Position numbers and translations under genes: made by a program | Notes under the pieces: model-generated | The model's database searches: none | The model's input: only the letters and a program-made list of their open reading frames with translations | Told to the model about the DNA's origin: nothing | In this document: in pieces, positions 53,770-64,000 of the stretch | Numbering within the stretch: the stretch's first letter is position 1 | Layout: each line of letters begins with the position of its first letter | Origin: Ryuthela nishihirai | Taxonomy: Eukaryota > Arthropoda > Arachnida > Araneae > Heptathelidae | Length of the DNA stretch: 64,000 bases | Direction: 5' to 3' | Assembly (NCBI GenBank): GCA_038380435.1 | Contig: JAWZYU010000008.1 | Location: 73,732,020 to 73,796,019 of the forward strand

Positions 53770-54294
53770 TGCTTAAAAGAATTGATCTGAACTTTCACCA
53801 ATTTCTTTGAAAACTCCCTTAAAGTGATCCAGATTCCAAGTCTTTCTAAATCTTCCATAATTTAGGGTTGAGATACCATCATTCCTATCATAAGTTAGAG
53901 GCATAATACTGAGCACTGTTCTAACACATGGTGAAAGCTTTTTTTTTTAACAAAATTCTGCCTAAAATTTTGCTGTCTTTTTTTTCCTTTCATAAGAGCT
54001 GTTTAGCAAATGTTTCATTACTCATATGATTTCCATAGAGTTAATGAAAAATGAATTATGTTCATATTTTAATTCTATGGTTATCAGTGGTGAAAGCTTT
54101 AAAATATATTTTATAATGTATCTAATATATAAAGAAAGTTTGTTTGTGTGCAAGGGTGGTAATAGGTCTCCAGTCTGCAGGGGGCCATTTAGGGAAGTAT
54201 GAAGGATTTTCCCTGTAAGGTATATAAAAAATGCTGAAAGGGAATTTCCTACTTAGTTTTGTTCTCCAGGCATAGGCATAGCTATGGGGGGGAA
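53770..54294. other. AT-rich stretch, no gene found
   Basis: Near 54280-54300 is a G-rich run (GGGGGGGAAGGGGGGGAAG). Confidence 0.45.
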
Positions 54295-55255
54295 GGGGGG
54301 GAAGACTCCCTAAAGTAAAACAGAGTTGGCTAAATTCGAAGTGACTTTGTAAAATTCAGGTGAGTTGTTAAAATTTATATTTTTTGTTTTTGTAAAATTA
54401 AGGAAAGTTAGCAAAATCTTGGGCAGTTAGCAAAATTCGAATCCACTTGGTAAAATACAGGTGAGTTGTGAAAATTGGAATTGGTTTTGTGAAAATACAG
54501 AGAGTTTGAAAAATTTGAAGTGACGACAAAATTCAGGTGAAATGTAAAATTCTTTTCTGTAAAATTATGGAAAGTTGGCAAAAAGTAGGATATTTGGCAA
54601 AATTCGGAGTCACTTGGTAAAATTCAGGTGAGTTGTGAAAATTTTGCTTGGAATCTTTCTGTAAATTTATGGTGAGTTGGCAAAATTGAGGCAACTTTGC
54701 AAAATTCAAAGCCACTTGGTAAAATACAGGTGAGTTGTGAAAATTAGGATTGTTTTTGCAAAATTAAGGATAGTTGACGAAATCGATAACTTGGCAAAAT
54801 TGTGGAATTGGCAAAATCTAGGGAAGTTGGCAATATTTAAAGCTACTTGGTTAAATTCAGGCGAGATGTAAAAATTTGTTTTCTGTAAAATTATGGCAAG
54901 TTTGCAAAAACAAGAGTATTTAGCAAAATTTGAAGCCACTTGGTAAAATGTAGGTGAGTTGTGAAAATTTTGCTTCTTTGTGTGCAATTAAGGAGAGTTT
55001 GCAAAATTCAAATTCAGGAAAGATGTAAAAATTTGCATTTTTTTCTGTAAAATTATGGCAAGTTGGCAAAATTGAGGCAAATTTGCAAAATACGAAGTCA
55101 CTTGGTAAAATACAGGTAAATTGGGATTGGTTTTGTGAAATTAAGGAGAGTTGGGGAAAATTGAAAGAATATGATAAAATGTTGTGTAGTTGGCAAAATT
55201 CGAATGGACTTGTTAAAATTTAAATAAGATGTAAAAATAATTTATTTTTTATTAA
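54295..55255. repeat. Degenerate AT-rich minisatellite around GGCAAAATT
   Basis: Irregular tandem variants of ACTTGGTAAAATACAGGTGAG, TTGTGAAAATT and AGTTGGCAAAATT, with spacing roughly 20-25 bp and a loose larger block of about 130 bp. Lysine/phenylalanine-rich frames on the minus strand come from the repeat. Confidence 0.8.
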
Positions 55256-55324
55256 ACCACGAGGTGGTTGCAAAATCAAGGATCTTGTCCCCTGCATCTA
55301 TCTGCAAACGAAGTAATTCCGTAA

Positions 55325-56050
55325 AATTTCCTCCATTACATGTTTTATGATTATTATTCAATAAATGGCCATTGTCTCTGTGCCCATGGAAAGGTATGTT
55401 CTGTCAGGTTAAAAAAATTATAGTTTGTATTATGGGCCTAAGTCTATTTCGATTTTCCTCTGCTTGTTTTACTCGAATAGCATCTAGCATATACCTTACA
55501 TCTTTACTAGAATCCTCGTGACACTTTATGAAATTTTCAGCATCCAAAACTGTTTCCTGATGATATGCATATAAATTGTGAATATTTAAAATACCATCTT
55601 TACTAATTTAGGAAATTTTGTAACTGGTTTAGCTATTAACCTTTGCAAGATTGATGTCTTATTTCTTCCTCCAGTGGTTGTAAAAAGAATGCAATATTTG
55701 CAGTAAACTCTCTTTTGTAAATTTGAATAAGAAACCAGAATTTTTTAGCTAGTTGCTGATGGCCAAAATAGTGTTCCACTGTTTTTTATTATTCTGAACA
55801 TACAAAAAATAATATTACGTAGTTTTTATCAGGAATCCAGATCTTCTTAATAAAATTACATTTTTTGAAATTGCTGAGCATCTTAGCTATACTGACAGCA
55901 TTCGCAATATCGCATTTATTTATAATTAAAATATGTTTTTTCCGTTGGTTTTCCTCTACTTCAGATACATATTGTGGTGGCTCAGCGATTGAAGTTATGG
56001 GCTGTGATAATTCATTGCCATCTGCAGACATTACAATTGCATCACATAGT
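55325..56050 (-). pseudogene. hAT-type transposase fragment with TTF-type zinc finger (DUF4371-like)
   Basis: Minus strand from about 56031: ELSQPITSIAEPPQYVSEVE, then a TTF-type zinc-finger part read as VYCKYCILF with TGGRNKTSILQRLIAKPVTK, then DVRYMLDAIRVKQAEENRNR, LRPIIQTIIF and QNIPFHGHRDNGH. This order is typical of hAT-derived proteins of the P52rIPK/ZMYM kind. Several frame changes and stops interrupt it, and the catalytic C-terminal half is absent. It is a different hAT lineage from the one at 590-3545. Confidence 0.75.
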
Positions 56051-57589
56051 TTGAATTTCTTAATTGGTTGAAAATATGCAGCAATTTTTCTTCTAGTGCT
56101 TTTTATTCATTTTCATTATAGGTATTGGGGTGTTAAATTATTCCCTTTTTTAACTTTATTTCCTTAACCAAAAATACAATATTAAAAAAAAAAACATTTA
56201 CAATAAGCCCATTTAATTTTGGTATTAATACTGGGACAGACAAATATGAATCCCATTCATATTAATAAACAATATATGACACCCAGAGAGAAATATCTCC
56301 CTCTTATTTCATTTTAACATTAACACTTATTTTAGTCACTTATAATGAAAATATATTGTTATGGTTACACTATATTTTTTCTATTAAGGTAGTATGTAAC
56401 TAATAAAATTTATTCAGATAACCTACAAACAATTATTCAACCCTTGACCATTTACCAATTACATTAATTATTCACTAATTCTAAAAATAAGTCACTAAAA
56501 ATAATCAACAATTCAGCACTAATCTAAAAAACAAAATTTGCTGATCAGCTTCTTCTAGCATCTCATGACTGGAAATTCATTCAAACATTTTCCATAAGCA
56601 CAAATATTCTTTTAAAGTATTGAATGTATAGCTTTGTAAAGTTCTAAGCCACAAATAATGCAAAGTCCTCACTCCAATCACTCTCCAAGACACCAGCATT
56701 TCCACCAAAGTCCACAGATGATCAGCCTTTGAAATGCTTGCTGAAGATTGGAATTCTTGGTAGTCAACGTTCAACAATTATATGTTGAAGATGCTATTAG
56801 GTTTCCAAGTTGAATTTTTGCGGATCCAAAAAAGCAGGTTGTACTGGCAATCAGATCCAATCCTTGCAAATTTGCTACTCTAGAATCAATGCACAAATAA
56901 GTTTCTTAGCTACTTCACTATTATTCAAAATACAAATTTATTCCCTATGAATATAATATGTATTCAAGCCTTGCCAGGCTAACATCAATTTTTTTTCCTT
57001 TCAAAGGAAGAAATTTCTTCAAGGTAGAATATTCCTATGAAAAACCAATACTGTAGCTCTAACTTTCCAAAATCCGAAAGCCCCATGTGAAGGATGTTCT
57101 CTTCCTGATTTCCATTTTGCCCATCTCTTTTATAACTGTTTATTTGGCCAGAGTCATTTATCGCACTTTCACAGAACAGCAAAGTGAGTATCTCACTGCA
57201 TAATTTGCACCATCTGTAACGTTAAATAGTTTTAGTGAGATCTACATCTGTTGTACAGCAGTGAGTGAGGACCACCAGAGAAGAGAAAGGGACTTTTCAC
57301 CTGATCACCGAATAGGTTGGAGATGATAGAAAAGGGCTGTGCTCTCGAAGAAAGTTCAACAGTGGTCTTATCTAAAACATCTGATGTTAATACTCAGCAG
57401 AGTATGTGATTGGAAACAGAAAATGACAGAGCAATTACTTGAAGTCATCAATCCTAATCAAATGTTGCCCCAGACGAGAAATACTCTAGAATAGGCTCTG
57501 AGAAACATCTTCAGGAGTTGTCTTCTATCTTCTACCATCTGTAGAAATTCAACTTGTTGTTTTCAGAAATAAATTAAACATTTCCTTGG
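56051..57589. other. AT-rich stretch, no gene found
   Basis: No recognisable coding or repeat structure. 57180-57540 is less AT-rich but gave no supported exon. It may be intron of the TBC1D9-like gene. Confidence 0.45.
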
Positions 57590-57960
57590 GGCATTCACAT
57601 TTTCCAAATCACCCAATAACTTTAATAACACCCTCTAGCAGGGGGGGGGGGGGTTGAAAATGTCAAGCTAAATGAATATGGCAAATGATCCATTAATATT
57701 AAAATTCGAAAATTTGCCAGTGAAGTGTAATGGTCAAAAAGTTTACATTGACAACAATGATTTTCCCCTTTACCCTCAGGGTGCTGGTAGCAAAATACAA
57801 TTTTTTGGTTTTAAGAGAAAAATTTATTTTGAGATTTGCAGATACTAAATAATATTACTATTTGCATTTTCCAATCATTCGTGATTTCGGATTTCCACTG
57901 TTACAGAGTGCTAAAGGAGGAAAATAAAAACTTATTTCTCTTTAGAAACAAAAGTCCAGT
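57590..57960 (+). repeat. Family C repeat, diverged copy
   Basis: CACCCTCTAGCAGGG, AATATGGCAAATGATCCATT, GACAACAATGATTTTCCCC and GAGTGCTAAAGGAGG follow the order of 23780-24310. It contains a G-run at about 57640. Confidence 0.65.
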
Positions 57961-58079
57961 ATTTAACAGAGCAGATGGGTTATTTTTCTAGCTATTACTT
58001 TTAGAATACATTTTGCATTGCATGATTCGCACCAGGCCCAGACCTAGAAAAAATAATTGCAGTGTAACAGTTTCCCCTT

Positions 58080-58615
58080 CATTTCAGAGAATTTTAAAAC
58101 ATTCTCAAAAAATGTATGAATATGCAGACGTGTAATAATTTTTTGCCTCCATTAGCCTTTCTATCATTCTTATAAAGAGGATCTAAGATCAAAGTGGCTG
58201 GATCTGGCTGATGGTGGCATGGCCACTGCCCCACCTCTCCCTAGCTCCAACCTTGATTCACAATCAATGATTATTATCTGTGTCACAAATCTCATACATT
58301 TGCATTCGAGATCCTGTGAATATTCATTCAGTTATATCTTATATCAGTAAACATACTTTGAAACAGGGCTGGATCTATGAGGGAGGGCCAAGGGGACCAT
58401 GGCACCCCTTTTTAGAATGCTAATAATGGTAAAAGAGACAAAAAGTTATGAAAATTTTTTTATTTCATACATTTTTCAAAAAAGAATAAAGACCTGTAAA
58501 ATGGAGGAGGAAATGTTATTCTGCATTGGAAATTCAATCCCTTGCATTTTTTCTGCTCGATTGTGTTTCTTGCCTCCCCAACCTTGAATTTTTTTAGATC
58601 CGGGCCTGCTTCGCA
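58080..58615. repeat. Two SINE-3-related fragments in opposite orientation
   Basis: 58080-58200 has the forward body (TTCTCAAAAAATGTATGAAT, TTTTTTGCCTCCATTAGCC). 58380-58615 has the reversed form (TTTTTAGAATGCTAATAATGG, AGACCTGTAAAATGGAGG). Both lack a tRNA-like head. Confidence 0.5.
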
Positions 58616-58764
58616 GCCTAGGTTCTTCCAAGCCAAGTGAAGCTCTAGATGGCATCTCTTGAATACTACAAGCATTTTTCCAGAGATGCATAGATAAATT
58701 CTTAAATTGCATGAGTAATAATGGAACAGAATACTCTGAATCATATACATTGCAGCATATTTTT

Positions 58765-58990
58765 TCTGCATTTTAAAATTATTTTCCTTTCAATCAGGCT
58801 AAAATGCATAAATGATACTAACATTAGCCAGAATGCATAATTTTGCAGAAAAATTTTCAAATTTTTGTATTTAATGCATTTTACTGAGATTGATGCCTAA
58901 AAATAGCTGTTTTCAGATTTTTTTTAACTTCAAGACTATGTTTTACCCAGAAAGAATTTAATCACCAGATTTAAATTAAAAAAGATCAGA
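58765..58990. repeat. Dispersed 0.2-kb direct duplication, copy 1
   Basis: From TCTGCATTTTAAAATTATTT through GATGCCTAAAAATAGCTGTT to AAAAAAGATCAGA; nearly the same text recurs at 61290-61500. Most of the length difference is one small indel (AAAATTTTCAAATTTTTGT). Confidence 0.85.
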
Positions 58991-59575
58991 TATTTCCGAA
59001 TACCAAACTAATGACAACTTTTAATTAATGGTTAATGAAAAATTTTAATTAATGGTTAATTAATGGTTAATGAAAAATTTTAATTAATGGTTAATTAAAA
59101 AAGATGTGATATTTCCGAATACCAAACTAATGACAACTTTTAATTAATGGTTATGAAATAATTATTCATTAAAGAAATGGAAATTTACTTCTTAAAGAAA
59201 TGAACAAAAGAAGCATATTTGTTTTACAAACTCAGAAGTTGTTAAAGATACAATTTCTACCTTCTACATACCATACACTTAATAATTTTAAAATCCTCAA
59301 CTCTATTATTCCTATAAAATCATCTACTATGATATTCCAGTTTGTAAAAAAACAGCAGTAAATCAGTCATATCGTTTGCAGTTATGAAACACAAAAATTC
59401 ATGAATGTAATAAACAATCACTACATAGGAATGATAAAGAAAACATTGAGTGAATATAAATATGATATACAATGCTACATAGCAAGCACACCACTAGGAA
59501 GTGTAATTATTAACCAGAAGAATAAATCAAAATTTGATTAGTCTTTTACAATTGGGTGCATTGATTCACTCGATA
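58991..59575. other. AT-rich stretch with short tandem TTAATTAATGG
   Basis: AAAATTTTAATTAATGGTTA repeats several times at 59010-59150, and GATATTTCCGAATACCAAAC occurs twice. Nothing else recognised. Confidence 0.6.
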
Positions 59576-60165
59576 ATGGAGTACGATCATAATCTGGCAT
59601 TTCCAGGTTCAAGCCCCCGCTGCACCTATATTGAAATTTCCCACACAAAACTCATATCTGCATCTGTGATGATGTAGAAACTGATGAGTTTTTCCATTCT
59701 AAAGACCGTCTGCCAAATGATATGTCAAGCCGTGGGTCAATGTGCAGGAGAGTTATGCAGGATGAGTTTTTCCATTCTAAAGACCGTCTGCCAAATGATA
59801 TGTCAAGCCGTGGTCAATGTGCAGGAGAGTTATGCAGGATGAGTTTTTCCGTTCTAAAGACCGTCTGCCAAATGATATGTCAAGCCGTGGTCAATGTGCA
59901 GGAGAGTTATGCAGGATGAGTTTTTCTGTTCTAAAGACCGTCTGCCAAATGATATGTCAAGCCGTGGTCAATGTGCAGGAGAGTTATGATCCTGTACACA
60001 TTAAAGAACTAGCTAGATGGCCGTGATGCCGTGATAGACCAAATATCTCCTAACCAATTGTCCAGTGGATCCCCTTTTCCTTATCCAGCTCTGATCTTTT
60101 AGTTTCCTTATGTCCTCACCACTGTTTGCACAAAAATGCAGCTGTGAGGTAAAACAACTAAATCT
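59576..60165 (+). repeat. Old SINE-1 relative with a 77-bp internal tandem repeat
   Basis: A diverged tRNA-like head (GATTCACTCGATAATGGAG, TTCCAGGTTCAAGCCCCCG) and a SINE-1-type tail (CATTAAAGAACTAGCTAGATGG to GGTAAAACAAC) frame four copies of a 77-78-bp block (TGAGTTTTTCCATTCTAAAG, then CCAAATGATATGTCAAGCCG). Blocks start at 59685, 59763, 59840 and 59917. Here the body, not the tail, was amplified. Confidence 0.85.
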
Positions 60166-61289
60166 TTCATAATCTCTTCACCAAACTCAATTTGCAAATT
60201 GAAATGTACAGAAGAATTTGTACCTTATTGTAACATTTTGCAAAAACATAACACAAAAAATGAAGCACAATCTCAATCCCTCTCCCTTTCTCAAGGTGTT
60301 AGGCAATGTACAGATGACCTTCTAGCATTATCAAAATGAACAAAAAGAAATATATCTTATTTTTGGGACAAACCATTTCACCAATACCAGTAACTTGCTA
60401 ACTAAGGGAGATAATGAGACCATTCAAAAGCCATTATGAAGCTCAAAATATTCTCTATCATTTGCGATGAGGCTCACAATTTAAAGAAAATTTCATAATA
60501 TTAGGGGTCAATGTTTATTCTGCCTAATAGGTTTTTATTTTTCGTTTTTATTTCTTAATTTACCAAGAATGAAATAATAAAATCAGAGAACTAATTTTTT
60601 TTTGGTTCATCATGGTTCTCATGGAATTTGGATGTTTAATTTCTTCTGGATGAAAAACTTGCATAGAAGTTGAAAAAATATATAAAATATAAAGCATTCA
60701 CATCCAAATATTCAGCAAAAAGTTATTTATTTCCTTAACCTCCCTAAGCTGCACTTTAAGTAGAATAAATATTGTTTAGATTATTTTGCACCTTTTAAAG
60801 TTGCAAAATTTTGAATTAAAAAACTGAATGAAAATACTTTTTCGTATTTTAGTTTCATTTTAAACGACTGAATTTAAAACAATTAAAATTTCACTGCTAA
60901 ATATCACATTGTACTACTTCACTTGAAGCAAATAAAATTTTCTTCTCAATGGACAATGCACTCGACTAAAACAGTCAATCCAGTTTTTTAAATGGTAAAT
61001 GAAAATTGTATGAAATATTCAGGTAGGAAATGTAGAAAAATTGGTTTTCAAATTTCAGAAAAATGGATTATTATTTTTTTGGAAAAGAAAAATCGGCAAA
61101 TTTTTTGCTTTGCTGTACTATACTTATTTTTGTAAATTCAGATTTTGTGTTCTGTTTCAATGCAGAGTAAAATTGCATTTCCGAGTGAACCATGTGCAAA
61201 TAAATACATCACATAAAAATAGAACAATAGAAGGTTAAGAGAAAAAAAATCGCAAAAATTCAATCTGTTTTAGCACATTTAGACTTTTT
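60166..61289. other. AT-rich stretch, no gene found
   Basis: No exon, transposase or tandem array supported. Confidence 0.5.
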
Positions 61290-61500
61290 TCTGCATTTTA
61301 AAATTATTTTCCTTTCAATCAGGCTAAAATGCATAAACAATACTAACATTATTAGCCAGAATGCATAATTCTGCAGATTTAATGCATTTTACTGAGATTG
61401 ATGCCTAAAAATAGCTGTTTTTCAGATTTTTTTTAACTTCGAGACTATGTTTTACTCAGAAAGAATTTAATCACCAGATTTAAATTAAAAAAGATCAGAG
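61290..61500. repeat. Dispersed 0.2-kb direct duplication, copy 2
   Basis: Second copy of 58765-58990, ending where the LINE 3' fragment begins. Confidence 0.85.
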
Positions 61501-61507
61501 GACAAAT

Positions 61508-61706
61508 ATCATCATCATCATCATCATCCTCAAGCAGCCATGGGCTACGGAGGTCCAACCAGACCATGCAATTTAGTTCTCCAAGCAAGTCTATCCTCAG
61601 CTACATCTACTGCATCTGGCCACTGCACACCAATTCTAACAAGGTCCTGTTTGACATTGTCTGCCCACCGCATCCTAGGTCTCCCCTTCTTTCTGAGGCC
61701 TTTATA
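61508..61706 (-). repeat. LINE 3'-end fragment, about 200 bp
   Basis: An ATC repeat, then CCTCAAGCAGCCATGGGCTA, and the C-terminal coding/3' part matching 61903-62062 and 4387-4560. It stops at TTTCTGAGGCCTTT: a severely 5'-truncated LINE insertion next to a longer copy. Confidence 0.88.
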
Positions 61707-61766
61707 TAAAAAAAAATCTTGCTTCGGGTTTGTTCCTTATTTTTGTAGATCAAATAATTGACTCTT

Positions 61767-61769
<3 letters not shown>

Positions 61770-61812
<43 letters not shown>

Positions 61813-61901
61813 CCACCACCACCACCACCACCACCACCACCACCACCACCACCACCACCACCATCCTCCTCCTCCTCCTCCTCCTCCTCCTCCTCCTCCT
61901 C
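61770..61901 (-). repeat. Three-phase trinucleotide tract: ATC, ACC, TCC
   Basis: About 14 ATC, then about 17 ACC, then about 13 TCC triplets, directly joined to the LINE 3' end. It is the expanded GAT tail of the LINE. The runs of His, Thr, Leu, Gly or Glu in its frames are not proteins. Confidence 0.95.
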
Positions 61902-64000
61902 AAGAAGCCATGGGCTACGGAGGTCCAACCAGACCGTGCAATTTAGTTCTCCAAGCAAGTCTGTCCTGAGCTACATCTACTGCATCTGGCCACTGCACAC
62001 CAATTCTAACAAGGTCCTGTTTGACATTGTCTGCTCACCGCATCCTAGGTCTCCCCCTCTTTCTGAGACCTCTAGGCACACTGTTCATAACCCTATTCAC
62101 CAATCTATAATTATTCATACGGGCAACATGGCCAAACCAACGGAGCCTCTCTCTACACAATATGCTGCTTAAAGGAGGTTGCAAACTCCTTTGCCTAACA
62201 TCATCATTAGTTACAAAGTTGAACCACCTAATACCCAAGATACTACGTAAGCATCTAGAATCAAAAGCATCTAGTTTCCTGTTATCTTATTTATACAGCG
62301 TCCAAGTTTCACTACCATAACTAACCCTAGAAATAACCAAACTATTATAGAGTCTAATTTTAGTCTTTAGGTATACACCTATTTCTCCACACTCTCCAAT
62401 GATTCTTAAAAGCCCCAGCAACAATCCCTCTTCGTCTGTTAATCTCATGCCACACATCACCAGTATCTGTTACATAGCTCCAAAGATAATTAAACTGTGA
62501 CACCTACTCAAGACTGCAACCATTCAGATTAACTGAATCACAGCCTGCCTGACCATTTTTCATCACTTTAGTTTTCTCTCTGTTTATAACCAAACCTACT
62601 CTACTACCAGTCTCATCAACAGCTCGCATCGACATCATTTGCCAAAACTGCTAAATCATCAGCATAATCTAAATCAGAAATTTTCGTATCTCCAGTCCAT
62701 TTAAGGCCAAAATCTTTCCCTTGAAGTGAATTTCGCATAACATAATCAATAAACAAGCTAAAGAGAAAGGGAGACAAAATGCACTCTTGTCGAACAATAA
62801 AGTAATGCTAAACCAATTGTTACAAGACTTACCAACTCTCACACACGACTCAGTGTTATTATAGAGAGCTTTCATTATGTTAACTAACTTGTCTGGTATA
62901 CCATATGATTTCACAATCAACTACAAATTATGACGATCAACAGAGTCGAAAGCTTTTTTGAAATCAACAAAGCTAGCAACCAAAGGTTTCTGAAACTCTA
63001 AACATTTCTCAAGAATCTGCCTAAGTGAAAATATCTGATCAACACATCCCCTACCACTTCTGAATCCACATTGCTCATCACGCAATTGACTGTCAACCAG
63101 ATTCTTAATTCTATTAAGCACAATCATGGAAGGAACTTTACTGGAACAGAGAGTAGGCTGATACCCCTATAGTTATCACAAGAACTGTGTTCACCTTTTT
63201 TGGAAATAGGGATAATAATAGCTCTGGTAAAATCCTTAGGAACCATGCCTTTATCATAAAAGATATTCATAATTTCAGTCATCCAAGTGGTAACAGAAAC
63301 ATTCCCAGCTCTAAGCATTTCTGTAGTACTACCATCTATGTGTTGTTTTTCTGCTGAGGTCCTGCCATCCTCTCAGATCTACTTTGGCATATAAACTGAC
63401 AGGCTCCTGTCAGACCTCTGAGGCAAGCAGCTGCTTGAGGGGGTATTTATTTTATTTATTTTAAGTTTAGAAATAGCCAAAATTACTTCAGATTGTGTTA
63501 TAGGGCCAACATTAAAGCTACAAATGCATCTATCATAATTAAAACAATATAAGTAGAACTAACCACATTGTTTAGAACATCACTGAAATGCTCAGCCCAC
63601 CTAGCCATGACAGAATCTTCACTTTCTATAATCTTACGTTGTTTATCCTTCAATCTCTGTATGCCTGTCCATTTTCTACCACACAAAACATTAACTATCT
63701 GGTACAGCTCTCTGCTGTTGTGCTAACTGCTTCCTCAGCTTTGTCAGCCAAGCCATCAATCCAAAGATTCTTATCAGCAGCTAACTGATCCTTTACATGT
63801 TTATTAAGCTCTCTGTAATGCTTTCTGTTAGGACTAGTAGGGTATTGATTAAGGACATTCCTGCAGTTCTTTCTTTCCGAAATAAGCTCAAGTGCCTTAT
63901 CACTCAGATAATTCTGTCTCTTCTGCTCCTTTTTTCCTAAAAGAGTACTGTTAGTGTCCAAAAAAGCCTGTTTAAAATGATCCCATTCTTCCTCAACTTC
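61902..64000 (-). pseudogene. Non-LTR retrotransposon ORF2 (RTE-like), continues past the window
   Basis: Same family as 4377-6112. From the right edge down: linker DTNSTLLGKKEQKRQNYLSD and ERKNCRNVLNQYPTS (63961-63695), MARWAEHFSDVLNN, then after a SINE-2, MLRAGNVSVTTWMTEIMNIF and DNYRGISLLSV. GFRSGRGCVDQIF and FVDFKKAFDSVDRHNL follow, then the C-terminal GRERLRWFGHVARM-like part. Frame breaks occur near 63120, 62920 and 62800, and about 18 bases are missing near 62625 compared with the other copy. The endonuclease part should lie beyond 64000. It is more complete than the 4377 copy but not intact. Confidence 0.87.
63330..63468 (+). repeat. SINE-2, headless, inside the LINE
   Basis: From ATGTGTTGTTTTTCTGCTG through CTGACAGGCTCCTGTCAG and AAGCAGCTGCTTGAGGGGG to a TATTTATTTTA end. 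Compared with the other LINE copy, about 30 bases of LINE are missing at this site, so insertion came with a deletion. Confidence 0.87.

Noticed and set aside
61730..61969. Poly-His/Pro, poly-Thr/Leu and poly-Gly/Glu frames
   Set aside because: Translations of ATC, ACC and TCC trinucleotide runs in the tail of a LINE.

Overview
This is an animal (bilaterian) nuclear DNA window, not a prokaryotic one. Protein-coding signal is sparse and split into short exons with GT/AG junctions; most of the sequence is transposable elements (TEs) and tandem repeats. The conserved exons and the mix of TEs suggest an arthropod, possibly a chelicerate, but nothing here fixes the species.

Two host genes can be supported. 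(1) A SoxE (Sox8/9/10-type) transcription-factor gene lies on the minus strand. Exon 1 is 31325-31027 (dimerisation motif plus the first half of the HMG box) and exon 2 is 25179-25009 (the second half). The 5.8 kb intron between them is a phase-2 intron inside the HMG box, the position used in vertebrate SoxE genes. Later exons were not found and would lie below 25 kb or outside the window. (2) One 112-bp exon of a TBC1D9-like Rab-GAP gene lies on the plus strand at 50298-50409. The two genes point away from each other.

Layout. 1-38.5 kb is packed with a tRNA-derived SINE (called SINE-1 here, about 385 bp, ending in AACCC repeats). Many copies keep target-site duplications of 9-15 bp. Several carry 2-6 tandem copies of a 169-bp tail module, and an 11-unit headless array of the module sits at 14.3-16.1 kb. 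Also here are a second tRNA-type SINE (SINE-2), palindromic Tc1/mariner-type MITEs carrying a 93/118-bp minisatellite, a foldback MITE, other minisatellites (26, about 30 and 37 bp), a broken hAT transposase gene and a LINE. 38.6-43 kb holds SINE-2 and a 3.1-kb Tigger/pogo element with intact ends but a decayed transposase. 43-64 kb is AT-rich and has no young SINE-1. It holds the TBC1D9-like exon, decayed Tigger, Tc1 and hAT transposase genes, a possible LTR fragment, perfect hairpins, and a second LINE copy running off the right end.

No functional tRNA or rRNA gene, CRISPR array or operon was found. The most interesting material is the modular SINE-1 tail and its growth into satellite-like arrays, the MITE/minisatellite composites with exactly recoverable insertion sites, the readable order of nested insertions, and the sharp change in repeat content near 38.5-43 kb. 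SINE-1, SINE-2, SINE-3 and family C are working names for this report only.
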